In this document: positions 9,724 to 19,600 of the stretch, in pieces
How the letters are laid out: every line of letters starts with the position of its first letter
Position numbering within the stretch: position 1 is the stretch's first letter
NCBI GenBank assembly: GCA_015057825.1
Contig: SVDN01000004.1
Coordinates: forward strand, 1-64,000
Direction of reading: 5' to 3'
DNA from: Lachnospiraceae bacterium
GTDB lineage: Bacteria; Bacillota; Clostridia; Lachnospirales; Lachnospiraceae
Length of the DNA: 64,000 nt
Program-made: the position numbers and the translations under genes
Notes under the pieces: model-generated
Told to the model about the DNA's origin: nothing
Databases searched by the model: none
What the model saw: the letters and a program-made list of their open reading frames with translations, nothing else

Positions 9724-12579
9724 ATGAGTTTTGATGTAATTGACAATCGTAATGATGTTACTCAATACTACAAGTACATGAAAGAAATGGGTGAAGAGCT
9801 GGAGAATCTTATCTCGGGCTCTGAATATGCGTCTATTCAGCTGCTTTACCTTAAAGGAAGAGTCTACGGTTTTAATTTCTCAAGCAAATTCTTTGAGCTT
9901 GTCGGCTATTCTAAAGAAGATTACCTCCTTTTGGAAGAAGATAAATACGGTAATAAACTTATGAACAGAACCGATTTGAAGAAAACTCTCGAATGGGCGG
10001 ATTCTATAGATGAAGGTCCCGTTACCATAACCGATAATGTCCGTTTTATGAATAAAGAAAACGGATATATGTGGTTCGAAACAAAAGTTTCCTGCAAAAA
10101 ATTGGAGGAAAACGTTAAAGTTATCACCATTTTATTTGTAAGAAGCCAGGCGAGCGTTTACGGTGAAAACAGTGCCGTGGAGACATTGCTCAGTCGCGCC
10201 GTGAGAGATCCTCTCACAAATCTTTACAATCGTGATAAATTAAAAAGTCTTGTTAACGAATACCTTGAATGCGGAGAAAACATGAAGGGTGCCTTTTTAA
10301 TGGTTGATATTGACGATTTTAAGAAATTAAACGACAACCTCGGCCATCAATTCGGTGATGAAACACTTAAATATATTGCGACAAAATTCGAGGAGTCCTT
10401 CAACAACGCTTACATCGGCCGTATCGGCGGAGATGAGCTTGCTTTGTTCTTCCCGAATCTTGAAACGGAAAAGATTAACGAAATTACGGACAGAATGCTT
10501 GAAATATTGGGAAGCATGCCTATTGATGAAAACAACACCATCAAAACCACATGCTCCATAGGTGTTGCTTTTGCACCTAAAGACGGCAGAGATTACGATA
10601 CTCTTTATGAGAAATCCGATAAAGCTTTGTATACAATAAAGAATTCCGGAAAATCGGGATCTCGTTGTTACGATCAGCTTTCGGAAACTCTTCACGAAGA
10701 AAAAGAACGCAAGTTTTTAAGCGGTCTTAACGAAGAAACAACCGTTTACAGCGAAAAAGAAAAGCAAAAACACGAGATATTGAATTTGATTTACAGTCTT
10801 ATCGGAGAAGACGACAAAGACAGAGCGGAAGGTCTTTTCTTCGTTGCTTTGAGAAAAATTGGTATGTTATATCATTTGGATGCGGTTTGCGTTAAAGATT
10901 ATTCCATGCGTTCAAGAGAATTTGAAGTTGTTCAGATATGGAAAAACGATAAGTTCCATTATTCAAAAGGCTATAAACATGCCGAAGATGCAGCTGACTC
11001 CGACAAATATTTGGATGCCGCATCGCAAGATGAAGCCGTTGTTATAAAGAGAGATGAAGTATTTAAATCCAAAGCTTCATCGGTGGAAGTTAAGGAATAT
11101 TTCTTTGAAAATCAAATAGCTACGGGTATTTATACTCCTGTAATAGAAGCAAATGTTTTGCTTGGCGTTATATCATTCGAAACTATGGATCCCGATGCTT
11201 CATGGAGCGAAGAAGATATGAGATCCATCAATGAAATCGGCAAGGCGCTTTCTCTTTATTTGCTTAAGACCAAAGCCTTTAAGTATGCTGAAGAAACCAT
11301 TGAATTTATCAGTTCCATTGATGAAATCAGCGGTCTCATGAAATACGAAAACTTCCTGGACAGTGCAAAACGTCTTGTGGAAGCAAACAAGGATGTTTAT
11401 CGTTTCTTTGTTTCGTATATTGATATAAACGATTTTAAGGTTATCAACGAGAGATACGGTCATATGGAAGGTGACAATATCTTAAAACTTATTGCGGGCA
11501 TTATCGAAAATAAATCGGCTGTGAATGTATTCAGTTCCAGAATATTCTCCGATTGCTTCGTTACATTGTGGAGAATCGATAAGCACGATAATATAAACAA
11601 GATTCAGCAGGATATTGAAAAATGGAAAGCTAAGATTTCGGATATTTACGAAGATGTTAATCTTACCATATCCGTTGGTATAAGCGAAGTTTACGACAGC
11701 ATTCATTCAGCTGTTGAAAACGCCAACTTTGCCAGAAAATACAAAAAAGAAAAATTTATAAACAGTGTTACCGTATTTGATGACGGAATGAAGGAAGAAT
11801 ACCATAAAGAACATGAAGTTTTGGATAACTTTGCCATGGCACTTAAAAACAGCGAATTCTTCGTTCAAATTCAGCCGAAAGTTATGCTTCCGGAAAAAGT
11901 TGTTATCGGCGGTGAAGCTTTGGTTCGCTGGAGAAACAAGGACGGTAAGATTATCGGACCGGAAGAGTTTATTCCATACCTTGAAAAAACAGGCAATATC
12001 AAAGAATTGGATTATTATGTATATGAAGAAGTTTTCAGATATATTGCCGAAAGATTGAAAAACGACCAGTTTGTTGTACCGATTTCTCTTAATGTGTCAG
12101 GAAGACATATGAAAGATGAAAGCTTTTGCAGCGACATCTTAAAATACAGGGATAAATACAAAGTTCCTGCGGAAATGATTGAGTTTGAAATTACGGAAAA
12201 CGTATTTTTATCCGATCATGACAGGGCAAACAAAATCCTCAAATTCTTAAAGAGCGAAGGATTTAAAATTTCCATTGATGATTTCGGCGTTGGATATTCT
12301 TCTTTAAGTATTTTGAATGATTTAAGTTTTGATGTGCTTAAGCTTGACAGATCTTTTATAAACAAAGATTTGAAAGTTAATGACAAGATTCTTTTGTCCG
12401 GTATTATCGATATGGCCGGAAAGCTTGGAATAGAAGTACTTTGTGAAGGCGTAGAGACCAAAGAGCAACTTGAAGTTTTGCAATCCATGGGTTGCAAACT
12501 TATACAGGGATTCTATTTCTCGAGGCCGTTAAGTTATGATAAATTCGAAGAATTTATCGAAAACGACAAGATGGCTTAA
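9724..12579 (+). CDS. PAS-GGDEF-GAF-GGDEF-EAL cyclic di-GMP turnover protein
   Basis: 951 residues, no obvious membrane segment, so probably cytosolic. A PAS-like region (about 40-150) is followed by a first GGDEF domain (about 160-325) with DIDDFKKLN and a GGDEL active-site variant near 235. A GAF-like region covers about 345-520. A second GGDEF domain (about 530-690) keeps DINDFKVIN, but its signature is replaced by SRIFSDCF, so it should be inactive. The C-terminal EAL phosphodiesterase domain (about 695-951) has EALVRW, EITENVF, IDDFGVGYSSL, KLDRSF and CEGVET, all expected catalytic elements. No RxxD inhibitory site precedes GGDEL. Net activity could be either synthesis or breakdown of c-di-GMP. 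Confidence 0.9.
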   Translation: MSFDVIDNRNDVTQYYKYMKEMGEELENLISGSEYASIQLLYLKGRVYGFNFSSKFFELVGYSKEDYLLLEEDKYGNKLMNRTDLKKTLEWADSIDEGPVTITDNVRFMNKENGYMWFETKVSCKKLEENVKVITILFVRSQASVYGENSAVETLLSRAVRDPLTNLYNRDKLKSLVNEYLECGENMKGAFLMVDIDDFKKLNDNLGHQFGDETLKYIATKFEESFNNAYIGRIGGDELALFFPNLETEKINEITDRMLEILGSMPIDENNTIKTTCSIGVAFAPKDGRDYDTLYEKSDKALYTIKNSGKSGSRCYDQLSETLHEEKERKFLSGLNEETTVYSEKEKQKHEILNLIYSLIGEDDKDRAEGLFFVALRKIGMLYHLDAVCVKDYSMRSREFEVVQIWKNDKFHYSKGYKHAEDAADSDKYLDAASQDEAVVIKRDEVFKSKASSVEVKEYFFENQIATGIYTPVIEANVLLGVISFETMDPDASWSEEDMRSINEIGKALSLYLLKTKAFKYAEETIEFISSIDEISGLMKYENFLDSAKRLVEANKDVYRFFVSYIDINDFKVINERYGHMEGDNILKLIAGIIENKSAVNVFSSRIFSDCFVTLWRIDKHDNINKIQQDIEKWKAKISDIYEDVNLTISVGISEVYDSIHSAVENANFARKYKKEKFINSVTVFDDGMKEEYHKEHEVLDNFAMALKNSEFFVQIQPKVMLPEKVVIGGEALVRWRNKDGKIIGPEEFIPYLEKTGNIKELDYYVYEEVFRYIAERLKNDQFVVPISLNVSGRHMKDESFCSDILKYRDKYKVPAEMIEFEITENVFLSDHDRANKILKFLKSEGFKISIDDFGVGYSSLSILNDLSFDVLKLDRSFINKDLKVNDKILLSGIIDMAGKLGIEVLCEGVETKEQLEVLQSMGCKLIQGFYFSRPLSYDKFEEFIENDKMA

Positions 12580-12610
12580 GACTAGATTTACATAAGAAAA
12601 AACTTTTTTT

Positions 12611-12652
12611 AAAGCAGTATTTTCCGATTGGAAGATACTGCTTTTGTTTTTT
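12611..12652 (+). terminator. Rho-independent terminator after the GGDEF-EAL gene
   Basis: The arms AAGCAGTATTTTCC and GGAAGATACTGCTT (one mismatch) pair around a short loop and are followed by TTTGTTTTTT. Confidence 0.85.
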
Positions 12653-12717
12653 GATTTTTTCATAAAAACCGGAATTCAAAAAGCAAAATAGTAATATTTA
12701 TCATTAAAGATTTATTA

Positions 12718-12746
12718 TTGTTAGCAAGTTATATTTGTGATATACT
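12718..12746 (+). promoter_or_regulatory. Promoter of icd
   Basis: TTGTTA (12718-12723), 17 bases, TATACT (12741-12746), with a TGA extended -10 just before it. The predicted leader is about 100 bases and includes a hairpin at 12803-12826. Confidence 0.7.
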
Positions 12747-12802
12747 ACTAAGCAAAGAATTTTACGGCCATGCGGATATTTTCGGCTCGGTTTAATTCGC
12801 TT

Positions 12803-12826
12803 ATCATGGTTCATCGGAATCATGAT
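12803..12826 (+). promoter_or_regulatory. Hairpin in the icd leader
   Basis: The arms ATCATGGTTC and GAATCATGAT pair over 10 bp (one G-U) around an ATCG loop, about 10 bases upstream of the AAGGAG ribosome site. There is no T-run, so it is not a terminator. It could affect mRNA stability or translation of icd. Confidence 0.45.
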
Positions 12827-12854
12827 TATTTAATGTAAGGAGCATTTTTTTACT

Positions 12855-14300
12855 ATGGAAAAAATAAAAATGAATAATCCCATTGTGGAAATGGACGGAG
12901 ATGAAATGACAAGAATTCTTTGGCAGATGATCAAAGACGAACTTCTCATACCGTTTATCGATTTAAATACAAAATACTACGATCTCGGTCTAAAAAGCAG
13001 AGATGAATCAAATGACGAGATTACAAAGGAAGCCGCAAATGCAATAAAAGAGTGCGGAGTGGGCGTTAAATGCGCAACAATCACTCCTAATGCGGATCGT
13101 ATGAAAGAGTATTCTTTAAAAGAAATGTGGAAGAGCCCTAACGGAACGATACGTGCCATTTTGGACGGAACCGTTTTCAGAGCTCCGATTATTGTAAAAG
13201 GCATCGAGCCATATGTTAAAACATGGAAAAAGCCTATAACCATTGCCAGACATGCTTACGGCGATATTTACAAAGCAGTGGAAATCAAGGTGCCTTGTGC
13301 AGGAAAAGCGGAACTTGTTTTTACCGATGAAAACGGTAACGAAACAAAAGAGTTGATTCATGAGTTTAAGGGTGCCGGTGTTTTACAGGGAGCTCACAAT
13401 CTCAATAAATCAATCGAAAGCTTTGCAAGAAGCTGCTTTAACTTTGCTTTGGATACAAAGCAGGATTTGTGGTTTTCAAGCAAGGACACGATTTCAAAAA
13501 AATACGACGGTGAATTCAAAAAAGTATTTTCCGATATTTACGAAAATGAATATAAGGCTAAGTTTGAAGCTGCTGGACTTACATATTTTTACACGCTTAT
13601 CGATGATGCCATTGCACGTGTGGTTAAGTCAGAAGGCGGATTTATCTGGGCCTGCAAAAACTATGATGGGGATGTAATGAGTGATATGATTGCCACTGCA
13701 TTCGGATCTCTTGCCATGATGACATCGGTACTTGTATCTCCTGACGGAAAATACGAGTTCGAAGCGGCTCACGGAACGGTTCAGCGTCATTATTACAATC
13801 ACCTTAAGGGCGAAAAGACTTCGACAAACCCGGTTGCAACGATTTTTGCTTGGTCGGGAGCCTTAAGAAAGCGCGGCGAAATGGACGGAAACAGCGAGTT
13901 GATGCACTTTGCGGACAATCTCGAAAAAGCAAGCATTGCAACAATCGAATCCGGAAAGATGACAAAGGATTTAAGCCTTATTACATCTATGGCAAATCCT
14001 ATATCTTTAACAAGTGAAGAATTTATTAAAGCCATCCGCGAAGAACTTGAAAAGCTTCAGGGCGGAGAAGCAAAAGACGAAAGACTTGTTAAATTGGAAG
14101 AGTTTTTGGATTGCAAAACCGTTGCCGAGAAAAGAGATGTTTTTAAAGAAATGAAGGACATTCTCGACGACAAATTAATTAATGATATAGCAGCATCACT
14201 GGATATTGTGGTTGATGAAGGTGATATTGAAAAAAGATACAGAAGTATTCTTAATTGTTTAAATACTATGGAAAAATACGAAACAAACAGATTTCGTTAA
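12855..14300 (+). CDS. icd: NADP-type isocitrate dehydrogenase (eukaryote-like), C-terminally extended
   Basis: Oxidative decarboxylation of isocitrate to 2-oxoglutarate. The N-terminus [17 protein letters not shown] and [20 protein letters not shown] (about 76-95) are typical of the homodimeric, eukaryote-like IDH subfamily, as is the later [11 protein letters not shown] near 301. That subfamily is usually about 400-415 residues. This protein has 481, with a charged, probably helical tail from about residue 403. The reading frame is continuous and base use is like its neighbours. 2-Oxoglutarate made here could feed gdhA (58 kb). The AAGGAG ribosome site is about 12 bases from the ATG, a little long. 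Confidence 0.92.
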   Translation: MEKIKMNNPIVEMDGDEMTRILWQMIKDELLIPFIDLNTKYYDLGLKSRDESNDEITKEAANAIKECGVGVKCATITPNADRMKEYSLKEMWKSPNGTIRAILDGTVFRAPIIVKGIEPYVKTWKKPITIARHAYGDIYKAVEIKVPCAGKAELVFTDENGNETKELIHEFKGAGVLQGAHNLNKSIESFARSCFNFALDTKQDLWFSSKDTISKKYDGEFKKVFSDIYENEYKAKFEAAGLTYFYTLIDDAIARVVKSEGGFIWACKNYDGDVMSDMIATAFGSLAMMTSVLVSPDGKYEFEAAHGTVQRHYYNHLKGEKTSTNPVATIFAWSGALRKRGEMDGNSELMHFADNLEKASIATIESGKMTKDLSLITSMANPISLTSEEFIKAIREELEKLQGGEAKDERLVKLEEFLDCKTVAEKRDVFKEMKDILDDKLINDIAASLDIVVDEGDIEKRYRSILNCLNTMEKYETNRFR

Positions 14301-14302
14301 AT

Positions 14303-14371
14303 GTCATCATTTGTTTCACAAATGATGACCCGGCGACGTTGCGAAGCAATGTTGTGAATTGTCGACAATTG
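14303..14371 (+). promoter_or_regulatory. Three consecutive hairpins between icd and uraA
   Basis: First hairpin: 12-bp perfect arms at 14303-14314 and 14318-14329 with loop TTC. Second: arms at about 14333-14342 and 14346-14355 with a GAA loop and some G-U pairs. Third: the 14-base perfect palindrome AATTGTCGACAATT at 14357-14370. No T-run follows any of them, so none is a standard terminator. They lie immediately before the GGGAGG ribosome site of uraA. Possible roles are 3'-end protection of icd mRNA, an operator, or control of uraA translation. Confidence 0.6.
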
Positions 14372-14403
14372 CGGTTTGTTAGTTTAATACTAGGGAGGAT
14401 TAT

Positions 14404-15750
14404 ATGGAATACAAAAAACAAGCGGACGGCATATATGATGCCAGAAGCTTAGGTAAGGGCAGAATGCTGGTTTTGGGCCTTCAGCATCTTTTTGCCATGT
14501 TTGGAGCAACGGTATTGGTTCCTGTTTTAACGGGACTCAGTGTTTCTTCCACGCTTTTGTTTGCAGGTGTGGGAACATTGATTTTTCACTTTGTAACAAA
14601 GAGAAAGGTTCCTGCATTTTTGGGATCTTCCTTTGCATTTCTCGGTGGATACGCGGCTATAGCGCCTTTAACCACGGCTGATGGAGCACCCCTTGATAAT
14701 ACGGCACTTTTACCTTATGCATGCTTCGGTGTGGCCTGCGCGGGTGCATTATATTTGGTTGTATCGGCACTTATAAAAGCTTTGGGTGCAAAGAAAATAA
14801 TGAAATTTTTCCCACCGATTGTTACGGGTCCGATTATCATTGCCATTGGTCTTTCTCTTTCAAAATCAGCCGTTGATAATTGCTCGGTAAACTGGGTTGT
14901 TGCTTTGGTAGCCATAGCGGTTGCTGTTATATGCAATATCTTCGGTAAAGGAATGATTAAGATTATTCCGATTATCCTTGGTGTTATTTCAAGTTATATT
15001 GTCGCTGTACTTTTCGGAGATGTTGACTTTTCAAAAATAGCGGAAGCTGACTGGATAGGCTTGCCTTTCGGTTATCATAATACGGTATTTTCGATTTTCT
15101 CATCTGAAGTTGATACAGGACTTTTACTTACATCGGTTATTACTATTATGCCTATTGCAATCGCAACCATTGTTGAACATATCGGTGGTATTTCTGCCAT
15201 TGCATCAACAACGGGCATTAATTATATTAAAGATCCGGGACTTCACAGAACATTGCTTGGTGACGGTCTTGCAACAATTGTTGCATCGTTTTTCGGTGCA
15301 CCTGCTAATACAACATACGGTGAAAACACAGGCGTTTTAACACTTTCGAGAGTTTTCGATCCAAGAGTTATCAGAATCGCAGCGGTTATAGCGGCGGTAT
15401 TTGCTTTCTCTCCTAAATTTGAAGCATTGATAGCATCTATTCCTACAGCTACATGCGGCGGTATTTCAATTGTGCTTTACGGAATGATTTCCGCTGTGGG
15501 TGTTCGAAATATCGTTGAAAATAAAGTAAACTTCCAGAAATCGAGAAATGTTATAATCGCAGCACTTATATTGGTGCTTTCAATCGGTGTGTCTTATTCA
15601 ACAGCCGGTGCAATTTCATTTACGATAGGAAGCGTAACCATTTCATTTACGGGTCTTGCTATAGGTGCAATAGTGGGTATTGTGCTTAATGCAATTTTGC
15701 CGGGTAAAGACTATGAGTTTAATGACGGCGATGACACAACAGAAGAATAA
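14404..15750 (+). CDS. uraA: Uracil/xanthine permease (NCS2 family)
   Basis: 448 residues with about 14 hydrophobic segments, an integral membrane nucleobase transporter. The NCS2 signatures are visible: QHLFAMFGATVLVP near residues 22-35, VEHIGGISAI near 255 (proton-coupling Glu), and NTTYGENTGVL near 300 (substrate-binding Glu). It is followed by upp after 49 bases, so uracil uptake and conversion to UMP are encoded together; this favours uracil over xanthine as substrate. The ribosome site GGGAGG is close to the ATG. I looked for a PyrR-type attenuator in the leader and did not find one. Confidence 0.9.
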   Translation: MEYKKQADGIYDARSLGKGRMLVLGLQHLFAMFGATVLVPVLTGLSVSSTLLFAGVGTLIFHFVTKRKVPAFLGSSFAFLGGYAAIAPLTTADGAPLDNTALLPYACFGVACAGALYLVVSALIKALGAKKIMKFFPPIVTGPIIIAIGLSLSKSAVDNCSVNWVVALVAIAVAVICNIFGKGMIKIIPIILGVISSYIVAVLFGDVDFSKIAEADWIGLPFGYHNTVFSIFSSEVDTGLLLTSVITIMPIAIATIVEHIGGISAIASTTGINYIKDPGLHRTLLGDGLATIVASFFGAPANTTYGENTGVLTLSRVFDPRVIRIAAVIAAVFAFSPKFEALIASIPTATCGGISIVLYGMISAVGVRNIVENKVNFQKSRNVIIAALILVLSIGVSYSTAGAISFTIGSVTISFTGLAIGAIVGIVLNAILPGKDYEFNDGDDTTEE

Positions 15751-15799
15751 TAATTAGATTGACTGGCTTTTAAAAGCGTAACAGAAAGGAAGACTTATT

Positions 15800-16441
15800 A
15801 TGTACGGTAAATACGAAAATGTTACAGAACTGGATCATCCGCTTATCAAGCACAAGATAACAATGCTTAGAAGCGTTGATACGGGAACCAACGAATTCAG
15901 AAAACTTATTGAAGAGATTGCAACACTTATGGGATACGAAGCTTTAAGAGATCTTCCTCTTGAAGATATTGAAGTTACAACACCTATAGAAACGTGCAAA
16001 TCTCCTGTTATAGCAGGTAAAAAACTTGCAATTATCCCGATTCTTCGTGCCGGCCTCGGTATGGTTAACGGTATTTTGAACCTCACACCTACAGCTAAAG
16101 TAGGACATGTGGGTCTTTACAGAGATCCCGTAACACATGAACCGCATGATTACTATTGCAAGTTGCCTAATCCTATTTCACTCAGAACAATTATTGTTCT
16201 CGATCCTATGTTGGCTACGGGCGGTTCAGCTTGCGCCGCTGTTGATTTTATTAAAAAACAGGGCGGAAAGAAGATTAAATTTATGGCAATTATTGCCGCA
16301 CCGGAAGGAATCGAAAGGCTTATGTCCGAACATCCCGATATTCAGCTTTATATCGGTAATGTGGACAGAGAGCTTAACGAAGATTGCTATATTTGCCCGG
16401 GTCTTGGAGACTGCGGCGACAGAATTTTCGGTACCAAATAA
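15800..16441 (+). CDS. upp: Uracil phosphoribosyltransferase
   Basis: 213 residues, close to the usual 209. Upp converts uracil and PRPP to UMP in the cytoplasm. The PRPP-binding loop [12 protein letters not shown] is at about 133-144, ILRAGLGMV near 81 is a second conserved block, and the C-terminal [13 protein letters not shown] binds uracil. Ribosome site AAAGGAAG. It forms a salvage pair with uraA. No clear terminator follows; only AT-rich sequence leads into the nifJ promoter. Confidence 0.97.
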   Translation: MYGKYENVTELDHPLIKHKITMLRSVDTGTNEFRKLIEEIATLMGYEALRDLPLEDIEVTTPIETCKSPVIAGKKLAIIPILRAGLGMVNGILNLTPTAKVGHVGLYRDPVTHEPHDYYCKLPNPISLRTIIVLDPMLATGGSACAAVDFIKKQGGKKIKFMAIIAAPEGIERLMSEHPDIQLYIGNVDRELNEDCYICPGLGDCGDRIFGTK

Positions 16442-16468
16442 TTTTGTATTTATTTTTGTACTTTTTTG

Positions 16469-16497
16469 TTGTCATTTAGAATCTAATTTGATATAAT
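16469..16497 (+). promoter_or_regulatory. Promoter of nifJ
   Basis: TTGTCA (16469-16474), 17-base spacer, perfect TATAAT (16492-16497). The start near 16504 gives an untranslated leader of about 120 bases before the ATG at 16626. Confidence 0.8.
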
Positions 16498-16625
16498 GCC
16501 ACTATGTATTAAATTCAGTACATACCAATTTCATGGGTTGGCAATGTCTAAAGCATTGTGGTTTACAAGATTTAATAACAAAAACTATTGAAAATTACAT
16601 TTATTTATCAGGAGGTTTTAAATCT

Positions 16626-19600
16626 ATGTCAAGAAAAATGAAGACAATGGATGGAAACACAGCCGCAGCACATGTATCTTATGCATACTCTGATGTAGCT
16701 GCTATTTACCCAATTACGCCATCATCCGTTATGGCTGAGTTGTCAGATAAGTGGGCAACTGAAGGTAAGAAAAATATTTTCGGAGAGGAAGTTCAGGTTA
16801 CTGAAATGCAGTCGGAAGCCGGTGCGGCAGGTGCTGTTCACGGTTCACTTGCAGCAGGTGCTTTAACAACCACATTTACTGCATCACAAGGTTTGCTTCT
16901 TATGATTCCTAACCTTTATAAAGTTGCCGGCGAGCATTTACCGGGCGTATTTAACGTTAGTGCCAGAGCAATTGCTACACATGCATTATCGATTTTCGGT
17001 GATCATTCCGATATATATGCCTGTAGACAAACAGGTGTTGCAATGCTTTGCTCATCAAGTGTACAGGAAGTAATGGACTTAACTCCTATAGCTCATTGTG
17101 CAGCAGTTAAAGGAAAAGTTCCTTTTATCAACTTCTTTGACGGTTTTAGAACTTCTCATGAAATTCAAAAAATTGAAGTTTGGGATTATGAAGATCTTAA
17201 AGATCTTATGGATTTAAAAGCTGTTGATGAATTCAAAAATCACTCTTTAAACCCTGAAAGACCTTGCCAGATGGGTTCTGCACAGAATCCGGATATATTC
17301 TTCCAGGTTAGAGAAGCATCTAACAGCTATTATGACGAGCTTCCTGAGCTTGTTGAAAAAATCATGGGCCAGATCAATGCCAAAATCGGTACAAATTACG
17401 GCCTTTTCAACTACTATGGTGCAAATGATGCGGAACACGTTATCATTGCCATGGGTTCTGTTTGCGAAACAATCGATGAAACAATCGATTATCTTAATAA
17501 AGCGGGCGGCAAATACGGCGTTGTTAAAGTTCGTCTTTACAGACCGTTCTCGGCAAAACACTTAATAGCTGCTCTTCCTGACAGCGTTAAACAGATTTCT
17601 GTTCTTGACAGAACAAAAGAGCCGGGTGCTCTCGGTGAGCCTTTATATTTGGATGTTGTTGCGGCTCTCAAAGGTTCTAAATTCGAAAATGTTCCTGTAT
17701 TCAGAGGACGTTACGGACTTGGTTCAAAAGATACAACATCGGCTCAGATTATTGCAACATTTAAAAACACAACAAAACCTGAATTTACAATCGGTATCAC
17801 AGATGATGTTACAAACCTTTCCCTTGATGCATCGGAAAATCCTGTTACATCACCTGATTCAATCGTAAGTTGTAAATTCTGGGGCCTTGGTGCCGACGGT
17901 ACTGTAGGTGCCAACAAAAACTCAATCAAAATTATCGGTGATAACACAGATATGTACGCTCAGGCATACTTTGACTATGATTCAAAGAAATCCGGCGGTG
18001 TTACAATTTCTCACCTTCGTTTTGGTAAAGACAAGATTAAATCAACATACTTAATAAATAAGGCAGATTTCGTTGCATGCCACAATCCTTCATATGTAAG
18101 AAAATACAACATGGTACAGGATATTAAAGACGGCGGAACATTCCTTCTTAACTGCCAGTGGGATCTTGCAGGTTTGGAAGAGAACCTTCCGGGTCAGGCA
18201 AAGAGATATATTGCCGAGCATGGCATCAAACTCTACACAATCGACGGTATTAAAATCGGTAAAGAAATAGGCCTTGGCGGAAGAATCAATACTGTACTTC
18301 AGTCTGCATTCTTCAAACTTTCAAAAATCATTCCTGAAGATAAAGCCATCGAGCTTATGAAGGAAGCTGCATACAAAGCATACGGCAAAAAAGGCGATGC
18401 TATCGTTAACATGAACTATGCGGCAATCGAACGCGGAGCACAAGACGTTGTTGAAGTAGATGTTCCTGCAAGCTGGAAAGATGCTAAGGATGAAGACCTT
18501 TCAAGAACAATTACAGGTGACAGAGCAGACGTTGTTGACTTCGTTAAAAACGTACAGATTCCTGTTAGTGCTCAGGAAGGTAACAAGATTCCTGTATCTG
18601 TATTCAAAAAATACGAAGACGGTTCAACTCCTTCAGGTGCAGCTGCATTTGAAAAGAGAGGTATCGCTATAGATGTTCCTGTATGGAATGCCGATAATTG
18701 TATTCAGTGTAACCAGTGTGCTTATGTTTGCCCACATGCTGCAATTCGTCCGGTTATTATGACAGACGAAGAATTAAAGAACGCTCCTGCAGGCATGAAG
18801 TCAAAGGCTGCAACAGGTCTTGACGGCAAACATTTTGCAATGACTGTTTCGGTTATGGACTGTACAGGTTGCGGATCATGTTCAACAATTTGTCCTGGCA
18901 ACAAGAAAGCCGACACATTGAAGATGGCTCCGCTTGATACACAGTTAGATGAGCAGGCAGCATTCGATTATGGTGTAACTCTTCCGGATAAACCTGAAGT
19001 TCTTGAAAAATTCAAAGAAACATCGGTTAAAGGAAGCCAGTTCAAACAGCCGCTCCTCGAGTTCTCGGGCGCTTGCGGCGGTTGTGGTGAAACACCATAC
19101 GCTAAGTTAATGACTCAGTTGTTCGGTGACAGAATGTATGTAGCAAACGCAACAGGATGTTCATCAATTTGGGGTAACTCATCACCTTCAACACCATATA
19201 CCGTAAACAAAGCAGGTAAAGGACCGGCTTGGTCAAATTCATTATTCGAAGATGCTGCTGAATTCGGTCTTGGTATGAAACTTGCTCAGAATGCTATCAG
19301 AAAATCATTAAGAGCAAAACTTGAAGCTATTAACGAAAGAACACAAAAAGCAGAAGTTAAAGAAGCTATCAAAGAATACTTCGATACATACGAATGCGGT
19401 GCAACAAACGGCAGCGCAACAGATAAATTGGTATCCGTACTTGAAGCTATGGATTGCGATTGTGAAGAAAGAAAAGACATTCTTAAACAGAAAGAATATC
19501 TTTCAAAGAAATCACAGTGGATCCTCGGTGGTGACGGTTGGGCATACGATATCGGTTTCGGCGGTCTCGACCACGTTATCGCAAGCGGTCAGGATGTTAA

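Noticed and set aside
14301-15799. PyrR-type attenuator before uraA or upp
   Set aside because: Looked for the conserved PyrR binding loop with terminator and antiterminator; the hairpins present do not match and lack T-runs.
16533-16625. N-terminal extension of pyruvate:ferredoxin oxidoreductase by 31 codons
   Set aside because: It lies in the leader just after the promoter, has no ribosome site, and the ATG at 16626 follows GGAGG at normal spacing and gives the normal family start.
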